Below are positions 50,328 to 60,570 of a stretch of 64,000 bases of DNA, in pieces (position 1 is the stretch's first letter; the number at the start of each line of letters is the position of its first letter). This DNA comes from Bradyrhizobium sp. CCBAU 051011. GTDB taxonomy: Bacteria; Pseudomonadota; Alphaproteobacteria; Rhizobiales; Xanthobacteraceae. Both the position numbers and the translations under genes were made by a program. The DNA lies in NCBI RefSeq assembly GCF_009930815.1, contig NZ_CP022222.1:1158501-1222500 (forward strand). The letters are read 5' to 3'. The notes under the pieces are model-generated. The model was not told the DNA's origin, ran no database searches, and saw nothing but the letters and a program-made list of their open reading frames with translations.

Positions 50328-50901
50328 TTCACCCTCCCCTGGAGGGGGAGGGTCGTTCGCACTCGGCGATGCGCAGCATCGTCGATGCGAGCGGGGTGGG
50401 GTGATCTATCCGCGAGCGAGATCGACATGATTTCAACGGCTATCCGCCGCGCAGCAGCAAAGAAGCTGCGCGCCAATACGACGCCGCACGAACGCATTCT
50501 CTGGCGGGCCCTGAAAGAGCTGCCGATAGAAGGTACGCATTTCCGTCGGCAGGCGCCGATCGGTCAGTATGTTGTGGACTTTTTCTGTCCAGCGAAGCGT
50601 CTGATCATCGAGCTCGATGGCGGACATCACGACGATGACGCAACCGCCGAGCGCGACAGCGAAAGGCAAGCTTGGCTGGAGCAGGAAGGCTATCGTGTCA
50701 TCCGCTTCTGGAATTCGGATGTGAGTGCGGATCTCAATGCAGTGATGGAGAAGATTTACGTGGAGGTATATGGGGCGCGTGAAGCAGAGGCCCTTCGCCT
50801 CAGACACCATCGACGACGATAGACTGTCACCCCACCCCGCCGCTACGCGGCGACCCCAAGAGCGAGCTTCGCTCGTCTCGACCCCTCCAGGGGAGGGTAA
50901 A
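50328..50901. repeat. DUF559 cassette with nested inverted repeats
   Basis: The outer pair is TTCACCCTCCCCTGGAGGGG at 50328 and ACCCCTCCAGGGGAGGGTAAA at 50881. The inner pair is GAGCGGGGTGGGGTGATC at 50390 and TGTCACCCCACCCCGC at 50825. They frame the endonuclease gene completely. The unit separates zapA from 6S RNA, normally close neighbours. Confidence 0.75.
50427..50822 (+). CDS. DUF559 (Vsr-like) endonuclease-fold protein
   Basis: A 131-residue protein starting MISTAIRRAAAKKLRANTTPHERILWRAL. The PD-(D/E)xK-like core is present: FRRQAPIGQYVVDFFCPAKRLIIELDGGHH, with D in VVDFF and E-x-D in IELDGG, then YRVIRFWNSDV. DUF559 proteins resemble the very-short-patch-repair nuclease and are often linked to mobile DNA; the substrate is unknown. 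It is on the plus strand, opposite to zapA and 6S RNA, inside nested inverted repeats, which suggests recent insertion of the cassette. Confidence 0.88.
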   Translation: MISTAIRRAAAKKLRANTTPHERILWRALKELPIEGTHFRRQAPIGQYVVDFFCPAKRLIIELDGGHHDDDATAERDSERQAWLEQEGYRVIRFWNSDVSADLNAVMEKIYVEVYGAREAEALRLRHHRRR

Positions 50902-50923
50902 GAACGAGCGCTAATGGCGCATT

Positions 50924-51307
50924 TCACCCGATTGCGACGCCGTTGCCGATGGTGCGGTTGATCACCTGCGTGGTCTTTTCGATGCGGTCGGCGGCGGCGT
51001 TGAGGGCGTTGGCGACGGCCACTTGGGTGGCCTTGGCGCGGTCGGCGGCGGCCGTGCGAACGTTGCGCAGGGTTTCGAGTTCGCCCTCCAGCGCGCGAAT
51101 GCGCGCGTTGGCATCGACCAGTTCGTCGCACACCGTCAGCGCGGCCATCACCGTCAGCCGCGCATCGCCGATCTCGCCGAACTTGCCGCGCAACTCTCCG
51201 ACCCGCGATTCCAGGCTCTCGGCGAGTTTGAGGAGCCGCACTTCCTGCCCTTCCTCGCAGGCCATGCGGTACTGCCGGCCGTTGATGGTGACGTTGATGT
51301 GGCTCAT
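50924..51307 (-). CDS. zapA: Cell division protein ZapA
   Basis: ZapA bundles FtsZ filaments at the division ring. The 127-residue protein begins MSHINVTINGRQYRMACEEGQEVRLLKLAESLESRV, the family signature. DARLTVMAALTVCDELVDAN and a coiled-coil C-terminal half (ARIRALEGELETLRN onward) follow. It overlaps the DUF4164 gene upstream by 4 nt. Its normal downstream partner, 6S RNA, follows after the DUF559 cassette. Confidence 0.95.
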   Translation of the reverse strand: MSHINVTINGRQYRMACEEGQEVRLLKLAESLESRVGELRGKFGEIGDARLTVMAALTVCDELVDANARIRALEGELETLRNVRTAAADRAKATQVAVANALNAAADRIEKTTQVINRTIGNGVAIG

Positions 51308-51624
51308 TCATCCTCTCCGGCGTCGAGCACCGCGCGGATGGTGCCGATCGCGGCATCGAGTTTTTCTGATATCTCGCGATTGGCCCGCTCCAGCCTGCGC
51401 GTCTTCACCAGCGAGCCGTCGAGTTCGTCGGCAAGACGCGAGCGATCGGCGCCGAGCGCCTGGATCCGGCTCGCCAGTTCGTTCTCGTCGCGGTCGGCAT
51501 CGCGCCGCCGCTCGGCCGCAGCCTCGAGCGCGTCGAGTGCCAGCATCAGGCGCCGAGTGGCGACATCGATGTCGACTTGGACCGGCTCGGCATTGCCGAT
51601 ACCGTTAGTGTGACGATCGCTCAT
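51304..51624 (-). CDS. DUF4164 family coiled-coil protein
   Basis: The start MSDRHTNGIGNAEPVQVDID gives 106 residues, nearly all predicted helix. ATRRLMLALDALEAAAERRRDADRDENELASRIQALGADRSRLADEL is a heptad-rich stretch (residues 20-65). It ends NREISEKLDAAIGTIRAVLD. DUF4164 genes sit directly before zapA in alphaproteobacteria, and this one overlaps it by 4 nt. A role in division is inferred from this context only. Confidence 0.88.
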   Translation of the reverse strand: MSDRHTNGIGNAEPVQVDIDVATRRLMLALDALEAAAERRRDADRDENELASRIQALGADRSRLADELDGSLVKTRRLERANREISEKLDAAIGTIRAVLDAGEDE

Positions 51625-51911
51625 GAGAGACAGCGCGCACCTTCGCGTGAGCCCGCCGGACGGCAGCAAAATCCGCGGTTCGGCAAGCGGTTAGAGCCCG
51701 AAATTTACGTGGCAAGCGAGCCGAGCGCAACGCCGACGCGAAGCTATGCACTGCTAAGCAACTTTTTGGACCGGAAGGGCGTTTCCCCGCCTTGGACTCG
51801 GGGGGATTGAGGTGCTATCCAGCCCGCACTTTCCCCTAAGCACGCCCGTATTCCGGCCTTCGCCCGGTACGTACCCCTAACCAAGCACCTCATTTCAGGC
51901 GGATTTTCATC
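51625..51911. other. Divergent promoter region between DUF4164-zapA and tkt
   Basis: About 290 nt without a supported gene. It must hold both the zapA-operon and tkt promoters. No riboswitch or strong palindrome is recognised. Confidence 0.5.
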
Positions 51912-53897
51912 ATGACGCAAGTCGATCACACCCGTATGGCCAATGCGATTCGCGGGCTTGCCATGGATGCCGTCGAAAAGGCGAAATCCGGCCATCCCGG
52001 CTTGCCGATGGGCGCTGCCGACATCGCGACCGTGCTGTTCACACAGTTCCTCAAATTCGATGCAACTGATCCGAACTGGCCGGACCGCGACCGCTTCGTG
52101 CTCTCGGCCGGACACGGCTCGATGCTGCTCTATGCCCTGCTGTACCTCACCGGCAACAAGGACATGACGCTCGACCAGATCAGGAATTTCCGCCAGCTCG
52201 GCTCCAAGACGCCGGGCCATCCTGAGAACTTCGAGACCAGCGGCGTCGAGACCACCACCGGCCCGCTCGGCCAGGGCATCGCCACCGCGGTAGGCATGGC
52301 GCTGGCGGAAAAGATGCTCGCCGCCGAGTTCGGCAAGAAGGTGGTCGGCCATCACACCTACGTGCTCGCCTCCGACGGCGACCTGATGGAAGGCGTGTCG
52401 CAGGAAGCGATCGCGCTGGCCGGGCACTGGAAGCTGAACAAGATGATCGTGCTGTATGACGATAACGGCATCTCGATCGACGGCCCGACCTCGCTCGCCG
52501 ATTCGGTCGATCAGGTGAAGCGCTTCAAGTCCGCCGGCTGGGCGGCGGAATTGATCGACGGCCATGATCCGAAGGCGATTGCCGCCGCGATCACCCGCGC
52601 GCAGAAATCCAACAAGCCGTCGTTGATCGCCTGCAAGACCACCATCGGCTATGGCGCGCCGACGCGGGCCGGCACGGCGAAGGCCCACGGCGAGGCGCTC
52701 GGCGCCGACGAGCTCAAGGGCGCCAAGGAAAAGCTCGGCATCTCGCTGGAAGCCTTCTCGGTACCTGACGATGTGCTGAAGGCATGGCGTGAGGCCGGCA
52801 GCCGTGGCGCTGCCGCGCGCCAGGAATGGGAAAGCGTTTTCGCCGAGCTCGGTCCCCGCAAGCGCGCCGAGTTTGAGCGGCGGATGCGGCACGAGCGGCC
52901 GGCCGCGCTGTCGAAGGCGCTGCGCGCGCACAAGAAGGCATTGCTGGAATCGCCGCAGAATGTCGCCACGCGGAAGTCCTCCGAATCCGCGATCGAGGCA
53001 ATTGCGGCCGCGATGCCGATGGAATTCCTCGCCGGCTCCGCCGACCTCACCGGCTCCAACAACAACAAGGCGAAATCGGCTGTCGCGTTCTCGGCCAAGA
53101 CGCCGAAGGGCCGCTTCATCCATTACGGCATCCGCGAGCACGGCATGGCCGCGGCGATGAACGGCATCTTCCTGCATGGCGGCTTCGCGCCGAACGGCGC
53201 GACCTTCCTGGTGTTCACGGACTATGCGCGGCCCGCGATGCGGCTTGCCGCGCTGATGGGCGCGGGCGTCGTCTATGTGATGACCCATGATTCCATCGGG
53301 CTCGGCGAGGATGGACCGACGCACCAGCCGGTGGAGCATCTCGCAGCACTTCGCGCCATTCCCAACATGCGCGTGTTCCGCCCCTGCGACGCCGTCGAGG
53401 TCGCCGAGTGCTGGGAGCTCGCGCTGAACCGTGTCGACGGTCCGACGGTGCTGGCGCTGACCCGCCAGAACCTGCCGCAACTGCGCACCAACGCGCCGAA
53501 CGATAACCCTTGCGCGCATGGCGCCTATGAACTGGTCGCAGCCCAGGGTGAGGCCAAGGTGTCGCTGTTCGCCTCGGGCTCCGAGGTCGAGGTCGCCGTG
53601 GCCGCCCAGAAGCAACTGGCTGAACGCGGCATCCCGTCGCGGGTGGTCTCGGTGCCCTCGCTGGAGCTGTTGCTGGCGCAGCCGGCGGACCGCCAGCAAG
53701 CCATCATCGGCAATGCACCGGTCAAGGTCGCCATTGAGGCCGCGGTACGGTGGGGCTGGGATGCCATCATCGGCCACGATGGTGAATTCGTGGGCATGCA
53801 CGGTTTCGGCGCCAGCGCGCCAGCCAAGGACCTTTTCAAGCACTTCGGAATTACCGCCGAGGCCGTCGTTAACGCTGCCGTGAAGGGCCTGGGCTGA
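51912..53897 (+). CDS. tkt: Transketolase
   Basis: The thiamine-diphosphate enzyme of the pentose phosphate and Calvin pathways, 661 residues. It has [31 protein letters not shown] at the start, [17 protein letters not shown], the ThDP motif [13 protein letters not shown]...DDN with Mg ligands, and [14 protein letters not shown]. The central [18 protein letters not shown] and [19 protein letters not shown] carry catalytic Glu and His residues. It heads the sugar-phosphate cluster. The long antisense frame here is a codon-bias shadow. Confidence 0.97.
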   Translation: MTQVDHTRMANAIRGLAMDAVEKAKSGHPGLPMGAADIATVLFTQFLKFDATDPNWPDRDRFVLSAGHGSMLLYALLYLTGNKDMTLDQIRNFRQLGSKTPGHPENFETSGVETTTGPLGQGIATAVGMALAEKMLAAEFGKKVVGHHTYVLASDGDLMEGVSQEAIALAGHWKLNKMIVLYDDNGISIDGPTSLADSVDQVKRFKSAGWAAELIDGHDPKAIAAAITRAQKSNKPSLIACKTTIGYGAPTRAGTAKAHGEALGADELKGAKEKLGISLEAFSVPDDVLKAWREAGSRGAAARQEWESVFAELGPRKRAEFERRMRHERPAALSKALRAHKKALLESPQNVATRKSSESAIEAIAAAMPMEFLAGSADLTGSNNNKAKSAVAFSAKTPKGRFIHYGIREHGMAAAMNGIFLHGGFAPNGATFLVFTDYARPAMRLAALMGAGVVYVMTHDSIGLGEDGPTHQPVEHLAALRAIPNMRVFRPCDAVEVAECWELALNRVDGPTVLALTRQNLPQLRTNAPNDNPCAHGAYELVAAQGEAKVSLFASGSEVEVAVAAQKQLAERGIPSRVVSVPSLELLLAQPADRQQAIIGNAPVKVAIEAAVRWGWDAIIGHDGEFVGMHGFGASAPAKDLFKHFGITAEAVVNAAVKGLG

Positions 53898-54037
53898 CGG
53901 TTGAGCTCTTGGGGAAAAAGGACTACCTAGACCCCCATCTTGACCGTTCCCGCCCGGCAGAACCGGGCGTTCCGCCGTAAGCCCCTCCGTGGAACGACTC
54001 CGCGGGGCCGGCACCGGCTATTAGAGGAGAGACCAGC

Positions 54038-55045
54038 ATGGCAATCCGCGTCGCGATCAACGGATTTGGCCGCATTGGCCGCAACGTGTTGCGGGCGATT
54101 GCGGAATCTGGCCGCAAGGATATCGAAGTGGTCGGGATCAACGATCTCGGCCCGGTCGAGACCAACGCCCACCTGCTGCGCTTCGACTCCGTGCATGGCC
54201 GCTTCCCCGGCACGGTGACCGTCGACGGCGACTCGCTCAGCCTCGGCAATGGCAAGATCAAGGTTTCCGCCGAGCGCGATCCGTCGAAGCTGCCGTGGAA
54301 GGCGCTGGGCGTCGACATCGCGCTGGAATGCACCGGCATTTTCACCGCCAAGGACAAGGCCTCCGCGCACCTGACCGCCGGCGCCAAGCGCGTGCTGGTC
54401 TCGGCGCCCGCCGACAATGCCGACGCGACCATCGTGTTCGGCGTCAATCATGACACCCTGACCAAGGATCATCTGGTCGTCTCCAACGGCTCCTGCACCA
54501 CCAACTGCCTGGCGCCGGTCGCCAAGGTCTTGAACGACACCGTCGGCATCGAGACGGGATTCATGACCACGATCCACGCCTACACCGGCGACCAGCCGAC
54601 GCTCGATACTCTGCACAAGGACCTCTATCGCGGCCGCGCCGCGGCGATGTCGATGATCCCGACCTCGACCGGCGCGGCGAAAGCGATTGGCCTCGTGCTC
54701 CCCGAGCTGAAGGGCAAGCTTGACGGCGTCGCGATCCGCGTGCCGACCCCGAACGTCTCGGTGGTCGACCTCAAGATCGTGGCCAAGCGCGCCACCGATG
54801 CCAAGGAAATCAACGCGGCGATGAAGCGCGCGTCCGAGCAGCAGCTCAAGGGCATCCTCGGCTACACTACTGCTCCGAACGTCTCGATCGACTTCAACCA
54901 CGATCCCCACTCGTCCACGTTCCACGAGGACCAGACCAAGGTGCAGAACGGCACGCTGGTGCGCGTGATGTCCTGGTACGACAACGAATGGGGTTTCTCC
55001 AACCGCATGGCCGACACGGCCGTTGCGATGGGGAAGCTGCTGTAA
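54038..55045 (+). CDS. gap: Type I glyceraldehyde-3-phosphate dehydrogenase
   Basis: GAPDH of 335 residues with AGGAGAG before the ATG. The NAD fold starts [16 protein letters not shown], the catalytic cysteine is in [15 protein letters not shown], and the catalytic histidine in [29 protein letters not shown] and [13 protein letters not shown] complete the signature. It may serve both glycolysis and the Calvin cycle. It is 140 nt after tkt and before pgk. A hairpin follows in the spacer. Confidence 0.97.
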   Translation: MAIRVAINGFGRIGRNVLRAIAESGRKDIEVVGINDLGPVETNAHLLRFDSVHGRFPGTVTVDGDSLSLGNGKIKVSAERDPSKLPWKALGVDIALECTGIFTAKDKASAHLTAGAKRVLVSAPADNADATIVFGVNHDTLTKDHLVVSNGSCTTNCLAPVAKVLNDTVGIETGFMTTIHAYTGDQPTLDTLHKDLYRGRAAAMSMIPTSTGAAKAIGLVLPELKGKLDGVAIRVPTPNVSVVDLKIVAKRATDAKEINAAMKRASEQQLKGILGYTTAPNVSIDFNHDPHSSTFHEDQTKVQNGTLVRVMSWYDNEWGFSNRMADTAVAMGKLL

Positions 55046-55062
55046 GATTCTAGATGTCGTCA

Positions 55063-55170
55063 TGCCCGGCCTTGTGCCGGGCATTCTTGTTCCGTCATTC
55101 CGGGGTGGTCCGAAGGACCAGACCCGGAATCTCGAGATTCCGGGTTCGATGCTTCGCATCGCCCCGAAAT
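55063..55170 (+). repeat. Hairpins and interspersed repeat between gap and pgk
   Basis: TGCCCGGC/GCCGGGCA (55063-55083, loop of 5) precedes TTCTTGTT and could attenuate transcription after gap. CGTCATTCCGGGG with GATTCCGGGTTCGATGCTTCG and CCCGAAATGAC follows; GTTCGATGCTTCGCATCG also occurs at about 15610. Confidence 0.6.
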
Positions 55171-55195
55171 GACCGCCGAGAGTCCGAGCCCGCCC

Positions 55196-56392
55196 ATGAC
55201 AAAATCATTCCGCACCCTCGATGACGTCGACGTGAAGGGCAAGCGCGTGCTGCTGCGCGTCGACCTCAACGTGCCCATGGAGAACGGCCGCGTCACCGAC
55301 GCGACAAGGCTCGAGCGCGTCGCGCCGACCATCACCGAAATTTCCGACAAGGGCGGCAAGGTCATCCTGCTCGCCCATTTCGGCCGCCCGAAGGGGCGCG
55401 ATGCCAAGGATTCGCTCAAGCCCGTCGCGACGGCGCTGGGCGAGGTCATCAGGAAGCCGGTTGCGTTTGCCGACGACTGCATCGGCGAGGCCGCAGCCAA
55501 GGCCATCGCCGCCATGAAGGACGGCGACATCCTCTGCCTGGAGAACACCCGCTTCCACAAAGAGGAAGAGAAGAACGATCCGGCGTTCGTCGCCGAACTC
55601 GCCAAGCTCGGTGACATCTGGGTCAACGACGCATTCTCGGCCGCGCACCGTGCGCACGCTTCCACCGAAGGCCTCGGCCACAAGCTGCCGGCCTATGCCG
55701 GCCGCACCATGCAGGCCGAGCTCGACGCGCTCGGCAAGGCGCTGGAAGCGCCGACCAAGCCGGTCATCGCGGTCATCGGCGGTGCCAAGGTCTCGACCAA
55801 GATCGATCTGCTCGAAAACCTCGTGACCAAAGTCGATGCACTGGTGATCGGCGGCGGCATGGCCAACACCTTCCTGCACGCGCAGGGCGTCAGCGTCGGC
55901 AAGTCGCTGGCGGAGAAAGATCTCGCGGCAACCGCGCTGCGCATAATGGAAAAGGCCGAGGCCGCGAACTGCGCCATCATCCTCCCCGTTGATGCCGTGG
56001 TCGCCTATCACTTCGCGGCCAACTCGCCCTCGCATGCCTATGGCCTCGACGCCATTCCGGCCGACGGCATGATCCTCGATGTCGGCCCGCAATCGACCGC
56101 GCGCATTCACGCCGCGATCGATGACGCCAAGACATTGGTCTGGAACGGCCCGCTCGGCGCGTTCGAAATGACGCCGTTCGACCGTGGCACCATGGTAGCG
56201 GCGAAGCACGCCGCAGAGCGGACCAAGGCCAAGAAATTGATTTCGGTCGCCGGCGGCGGCGACACCGTCGCGGCGCTGAACCAGGCCGGTGTGGCCGACG
56301 ATTTTTCCTATGTTTCGACGGCCGGCGGCGCGTTTCTCGAATGGATGGAAGGGAAACCGTTGCCCGGCGTGGAAGTGCTGAAACAGCGTTAA
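55196..56392 (+). CDS. pgk: Phosphoglycerate kinase
   Basis: PGK interconverts 1,3-bisphosphoglycerate and 3-phosphoglycerate with ADP/ATP. The ATG at 55196 gives 398 residues, the standard size; the earlier start in the repeat adds nothing. Motifs are [43 protein letters not shown], the hinge region, [17 protein letters not shown] and the nucleotide loop [14 protein letters not shown]. It lies between gap and the class II aldolase gene in one direction. Confidence 0.97.
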   Translation: MTKSFRTLDDVDVKGKRVLLRVDLNVPMENGRVTDATRLERVAPTITEISDKGGKVILLAHFGRPKGRDAKDSLKPVATALGEVIRKPVAFADDCIGEAAAKAIAAMKDGDILCLENTRFHKEEEKNDPAFVAELAKLGDIWVNDAFSAAHRAHASTEGLGHKLPAYAGRTMQAELDALGKALEAPTKPVIAVIGGAKVSTKIDLLENLVTKVDALVIGGGMANTFLHAQGVSVGKSLAEKDLAATALRIMEKAEAANCAIILPVDAVVAYHFAANSPSHAYGLDAIPADGMILDVGPQSTARIHAAIDDAKTLVWNGPLGAFEMTPFDRGTMVAAKHAAERTKAKKLISVAGGGDTVAALNQAGVADDFSYVSTAGGAFLEWMEGKPLPGVEVLKQR

Positions 56393-56442
56393 ATCCAGAC
56401 TTGATGGGGCGCCACAGGCGCGGCAAATACAGGAGAATTTGA

Positions 56443-57510
56443 ATGGCTCGCATTACCTTGCGTCAACTGCTCGATCACGCGGCAGAGCACGATTACGGTG
56501 TGCCGGCGTTCAACATCAACAACATGGAGCAGGCGCTGGCCATCATGGAGGCCGCCTCCTCGCTCGATGCGCCCGTCATCATCCAGGCTTCGCGCGGCGC
56601 GCGCTCCTACGCCAATGACGTGATGCTCAAGCACATGATGGACGCCGTCACCGAAATCTATCCGCAGATTCCAGTCTGCGTGCATCTCGACCACGGCAAC
56701 GAGCCCGCGACCTGCATGACCGCAATCCAGGCCGGCTTCACTTCTGTCATGATGGACGGTTCACTGAAAGCCGACGGCAAGACTCCCGGCGACTGGGACT
56801 ACAATGTCGGCGTGACCAAGACCGTCACCGACATGGCCCATCTCGGCGGCATCTCGGTGGAAGGCGAACTCGGCGTGCTCGGCTCGCTCGAAACCGGCAT
56901 GGGCGACAAGGAAGACGGCCACGGCGCCGAAGGCAAGCTGTCGCACGACCAGCTCCTGACCAATCCCGACGAAGCCGTGAAGTTCGTGAAAGAGACCAAG
57001 GTCGACGCGCTGGCGATTGCGATGGGCACCTCGCACGGCGCCTACAAGTTCACCCGCAAGCCGGATGGCGACATCCTCGCCATGAACGTGATCGAGGAGA
57101 TCCATCGCAAACTGCCGAACACGCATCTGGTGATGCACGGCTCGTCCTCGGTGCCGCAGGATCTGCAGGAGATCATCAACGCCAATGGCGGCAAGATGAA
57201 GCCGACCTGGGGCGTGCCGGTGTCCGAAATCCAGCGCGGCATCAAGAACGGCGTGCGCAAGATCAACATCGACACCGACAACCGGATGGCGATGACCGGG
57301 CAGATCCGCAAGGTGCTGAAGGACAATCCGGAAGAGTTCGATCCGCGCAAATATCTGAAGCCCGCGATGGAAGCCATGGCCAAGCTGTGCAAGCAGCGGC
57401 TGCAGGAGTTCAATACCGCGGGGCAGGCCAGCAAGATCAAGAAGGTGCTGACGACGGCCGAAATGGCCAAGCGCTACACCAAGGGTGAGCTCGACCCCAA
57501 GATCGCCTGA
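56443..57510 (+). CDS. Class II fructose-bisphosphate aldolase (CbbA type)
   Basis: A zinc-dependent aldolase of 355 residues, acting on fructose- and sedoheptulose-bisphosphate in the Calvin-type subgroup. It begins [32 protein letters not shown]. Metal ligands lie in [14 protein letters not shown] (H-x-D-H), SVEGELG and [26 protein letters not shown] near the C-terminus is typical of the subgroup. An AGGAGAA site precedes the ATG. It follows pgk by 50 nt. A class I aldolase gene lies directly downstream. Confidence 0.96.
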   Translation: MARITLRQLLDHAAEHDYGVPAFNINNMEQALAIMEAASSLDAPVIIQASRGARSYANDVMLKHMMDAVTEIYPQIPVCVHLDHGNEPATCMTAIQAGFTSVMMDGSLKADGKTPGDWDYNVGVTKTVTDMAHLGGISVEGELGVLGSLETGMGDKEDGHGAEGKLSHDQLLTNPDEAVKFVKETKVDALAIAMGTSHGAYKFTRKPDGDILAMNVIEEIHRKLPNTHLVMHGSSSVPQDLQEIINANGGKMKPTWGVPVSEIQRGIKNGVRKINIDTDNRMAMTGQIRKVLKDNPEEFDPRKYLKPAMEAMAKLCKQRLQEFNTAGQASKIKKVLTTAEMAKRYTKGELDPKIA

Positions 57511-57651
57511 AAAGGTCGCCTGACGAGGTCGCCTGAAGCGGCACCCGCGCGCCCAGCAAACACCCAAGGTGCGACGAACGTTTTCTAGGCAATTGCCCGA
57601 GAACCGCCTATTTTGGCCAGCAAGGGCATGATGTTTCCGGAGAACGTTCCC

Positions 57652-58677
57652 ATGAATCTTGCTGACCTCAACAAGGTTGCCCTCGCCATGGTCACCCCAG
57701 GCAAGGGCATTCTCGCCGCCGACGAATCCTCAGGGACGATCAAGAAGCGTTTCGACGCCATCAAGGTCGAATCGACAGAGGAGAACCGCCGCGACTATCG
57801 CGAGATGCTGTTCCGCTCCACCGAGGCGATGAGCAAGTATGTCTCGGGTGTGATCCTCTACGACGAGACCATCTGGCAGAATGCCAAGGACGGCACGCCG
57901 CTGGTTAAGCTGATCGAGCAGTCCGGCGCGATCCCCGGCATCAAAGTTGACGAAGGGACGCAGGCGCTGCCGCAGTGCCCGGGCGAACTGGTCACCGTCG
58001 GTCTCGACAAGCTCGCCGAGCGCCTGAAGAAATATTACGAGCGCGGCGCGCGCTTTGCCAAATGGCGCGCGGTGATCGATATCGGCAGCGGCATTCCGAC
58101 GATGACCGCGATCAGCGTCAACGCGCATGCGCTGGCGCGCTACGCCGCGCTGTGCCAGGCGGCGCAGATCGTTCCGATCGTCGAGCCGGAAGTGCTGATG
58201 GACGGCGATCACGATATCGATCGTTGCTATGACGTGACCCAGCGCGTGCTGAACAAAACGTTCCAGGAATTGCGGGTTCAGCGCGTCGAGCTCGAAGGCA
58301 TGGTGCTGAAGCCCAACATGGCCATCTCAGGCAAGAAGTGCGCGAAGCAAGCTCCCGTCGATGAAGTCGCGGAGAAGACCGTTCGCCTGTTGAAGAGCTG
58401 CGTTCCCGCCGCCGTGCCGGGCATCGCCTTCCTTTCCGGTGGACAATCCGACGAGGAAGCGACCGCGCATCTGGATGCCATGAACCGGATCGGCGGCCTG
58501 CCGTGGCGGCTGACCTTCTCGTATGGCCGCGCGCTGCAGGCGGCGCCGCAAAAGGCGTGGTCCGGCAAGGCCGAGAACGTCGCCGCAGGCCAGCGCGCGT
58601 TCACGCACCGTGCGCGAATGAATGCGCTGGCGAGCAAGGGCGAGTGGGAAACCGGCCTGGAAAAGAAGGTCGCCTAG
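57652..58677 (+). CDS. Class I fructose-bisphosphate aldolase
   Basis: A Schiff-base aldolase of 341 residues. The start MNLADLNKVALAMVTPGKGILAADESSGTIKKRFD has GGAGAA upstream (a TTG 13 codons earlier is weak). Family motifs are GVILYDETIWQ, GIKVDEGTQALPQCPGE, FAKWRAVIDIG and the lysine region LEGMVLKPNMAISG with the Schiff-base Lys. FLSGGQSDEEATAHLDAMN follows. The enzyme needs no metal, unlike its neighbour, so the pair gives two alternatives for the same step. Confidence 0.96.
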   Translation: MNLADLNKVALAMVTPGKGILAADESSGTIKKRFDAIKVESTEENRRDYREMLFRSTEAMSKYVSGVILYDETIWQNAKDGTPLVKLIEQSGAIPGIKVDEGTQALPQCPGELVTVGLDKLAERLKKYYERGARFAKWRAVIDIGSGIPTMTAISVNAHALARYAALCQAAQIVPIVEPEVLMDGDHDIDRCYDVTQRVLNKTFQELRVQRVELEGMVLKPNMAISGKKCAKQAPVDEVAEKTVRLLKSCVPAAVPGIAFLSGGQSDEEATAHLDAMNRIGGLPWRLTFSYGRALQAAPQKAWSGKAENVAAGQRAFTHRARMNALASKGEWETGLEKKVA

Positions 58678-58679
58678 AC

Positions 58680-59375
58680 TTGGCTACCAAACCTCTTCCG
58701 CCGCGCCCGGCGCCGCGCCTCTATCTCGCGACGCCTGAAGTGGACGATCCGTCTGAGCTCGCAAGTCAGCTCACCGAGCTGCTGGCCGTGGCTGACGTCG
58801 CGGCGGTGCTGCTGCGACTGAAGCAGACCGATCAAAAGACCATGACTTCCCGCGTGAAAACGCTGGCGCCGGCAATCCAGAATGCCGGCGCAGCGCTCCT
58901 GCTCGACGGCCATGTCGAACTGGTGGCGCGCGCCGGCGCCGACGGCGCGCATCTGAACGGACTTGCCACGCTGGAAGATGCCTGGCCAACCCTGAAGCCG
59001 GATCGCATTGCCGGCGTCGGCGGCCTTGCCACGCGGCACGATTCGATGGCCGCGGGCGAAGCGGGCGCCGATTACGTGCTGTTCGGCGAGCCCGATGCCA
59101 GGGGCCAGCGACCCTCGACGGAAGCAATTGCCGAGCGCCTGCAATGGTGGGACGAATTGTTCGAACCGCCCTGCGTCGGCTTTGCCACCTCGCGCGAGGA
59201 GGCTTTCGAATTTGCAGCAGCCGGGGCGGACTTCGTGCTCGCCGGCGATTTCATCTGGGCCGACCCGCGCGGCGCCAAGGCTGCGCTGATCGATGCCGCG
59301 CAGGCGATCGCGGAAGGATACGAAGCAACGTTCGGAAAGGCCAAACCCGGCGCCGATCAGGCCGGGCACGGATAA
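58680..59375 (+). CDS. ThiE-like thiamine phosphate synthase family protein
   Basis: A 231-residue TIM-barrel protein from a TTG start two nt after the aldolase stop. It has PAPRLYLATPEVDDP, AAVLLRLKQTD, GAALLLDGHVELVARAGADGAHL and YVLFGEPDARGQRPSTE, echoing the ThiE pattern. The phosphate-contact loops are not typical, and no other thiamine gene is nearby. The link to thiamine is therefore uncertain: it may act on another substrate or support transketolase through the cofactor. It is translationally close to the aldolase. Confidence 0.78.
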   Translation: MATKPLPPRPAPRLYLATPEVDDPSELASQLTELLAVADVAAVLLRLKQTDQKTMTSRVKTLAPAIQNAGAALLLDGHVELVARAGADGAHLNGLATLEDAWPTLKPDRIAGVGGLATRHDSMAAGEAGADYVLFGEPDARGQRPSTEAIAERLQWWDELFEPPCVGFATSREEAFEFAAAGADFVLAGDFIWADPRGAKAALIDAAQAIAEGYEATFGKAKPGADQAGHG

Positions 59376-59383
59376 CACCGGAT

Positions 59384-60484
59384 ATGAAACTGCTGCGTCC
59401 CATATTGCTGCTTGCCTGCCTCTCGATAACGATGGCCGGCGCCTCCGCGCAGGTCTCGCTGACGCCGCCTGCGGCGCAGCCACCGGCCGCAAGCCCGCCG
59501 GCGGCAAAAAAGGAAGCGCCGCCCAAGCCAAAGGCGCCGCCGGCCGCGAAGCAGCCTACGGCGTCGCCGAAGCCGGCGGCAGCACCCAAACCGGCGGCCA
59601 CGCCGACGCCCTTCCCTTCACCGACGGCCGCCTTCGAGGATCCGAACGCCGACCTCGTCTATGGCGCCTATCAGCGCGGCCTCTACAAGACCGCGTTCGA
59701 TCTCGCGACGACGCGCGCGCAATACAACGGTGACCCGAAGGCGATGACGATGCTGGGCGAGCTCTATGCCAACGGGCTCGGCGTCAAGCGCGATTATGCC
59801 AAGGCCGCCGATTGGTACCAGCGTGCGGCAGATGCCGGCGACCGGGAGGCCATGTTCGCGCTCGCCATGATGCGGCTGTCCGGCCGCGGCGGTAACACCA
59901 ATCGCGATCAGGCGGTGAAGCTCTTGGCTTCCTCCGCCAAGCTCGGCAACGCGAAGGCGGCCTACAATCTGGCGCTGCTCTATCTCGACGGCAACACGCT
60001 GCCGCAGGACGTGCGGCGCGCCGCCGAACTGCTGCGCGGCGCCGCCGACGCAGGCAACCCGGAGGCGCAATACGCGCTCGCGACCTTCTACAAGGAAGGC
60101 ACCGGCGTGCCGAAGGACCTCGACAAGGCGGTGCGGCTGCTGCAGGCGGCTGCGCTCGCCGACAATGTCGACGCCGAGGTCGAATACGCGATTGCACTCT
60201 ATAACGGCACCGGCACGCCCAGGAACCAGCCCGCGGCGGTCGCGCTGCTGCGCAAGGCGGCGCGACAGAACTCGCCGATCGCACAAAACCGCCTCGCGCG
60301 CGTGCTGATCAGCGGACAGGGGGCGCCGATGGACAAGATCGAAGGCCTGAAGTGGCACCTTGTCGCCAAGACCGCCGGCAAGGGCGACCCCGAGCTGGAC
60401 GAGCGGCTCTCGGAGCTCAGCCCCGAGGATCGCGCCAAGGTTCAGGAGGCGGCGAAGAAATGGACCGGCACCACCGGCAAATGA
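59384..60484 (+). CDS. Exported Sel1-repeat (TPR-like) protein
   Basis: A 366-residue protein with a signal peptide (MKLLRPILLLACLSITMAGASA), then a Pro/Ala/Lys-rich linker (about residues 25-85). Sel1 repeats fill the rest: AMTMLGELYANGLGVKRDYAKAADWYQRAAD, AMFALAMMRLSGRGG, AAYNLALLYLDGN and AQYALATFYKEGTGVPKDLDKAVRLL, in about six 36-residue units. Such proteins scaffold envelope or signalling complexes. It lies 8 nt after the ThiE-like gene, and the link with sugar metabolism is positional only. Confidence 0.9.
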   Translation: MKLLRPILLLACLSITMAGASAQVSLTPPAAQPPAASPPAAKKEAPPKPKAPPAAKQPTASPKPAAAPKPAATPTPFPSPTAAFEDPNADLVYGAYQRGLYKTAFDLATTRAQYNGDPKAMTMLGELYANGLGVKRDYAKAADWYQRAADAGDREAMFALAMMRLSGRGGNTNRDQAVKLLASSAKLGNAKAAYNLALLYLDGNTLPQDVRRAAELLRGAADAGNPEAQYALATFYKEGTGVPKDLDKAVRLLQAAALADNVDAEVEYAIALYNGTGTPRNQPAAVALLRKAARQNSPIAQNRLARVLISGQGAPMDKIEGLKWHLVAKTAGKGDPELDERLSELSPEDRAKVQEAAKKWTGTTGK

Positions 60485-60570
60485 CGCCTTGACGGCGGCA
60501 CGTCTGCAGGGCACCCAGTCCCTAACCCCTGACGGCATTGGGCCGTTCCCTCACACCACAAGCCCGCATC

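Noticed and set aside
51744..54014. A 756-codon minus-strand frame opposite tkt
   Set aside because: Antisense shadow of the transketolase gene; the composition is biased and has no motif, while the plus strand has all transketolase motifs.
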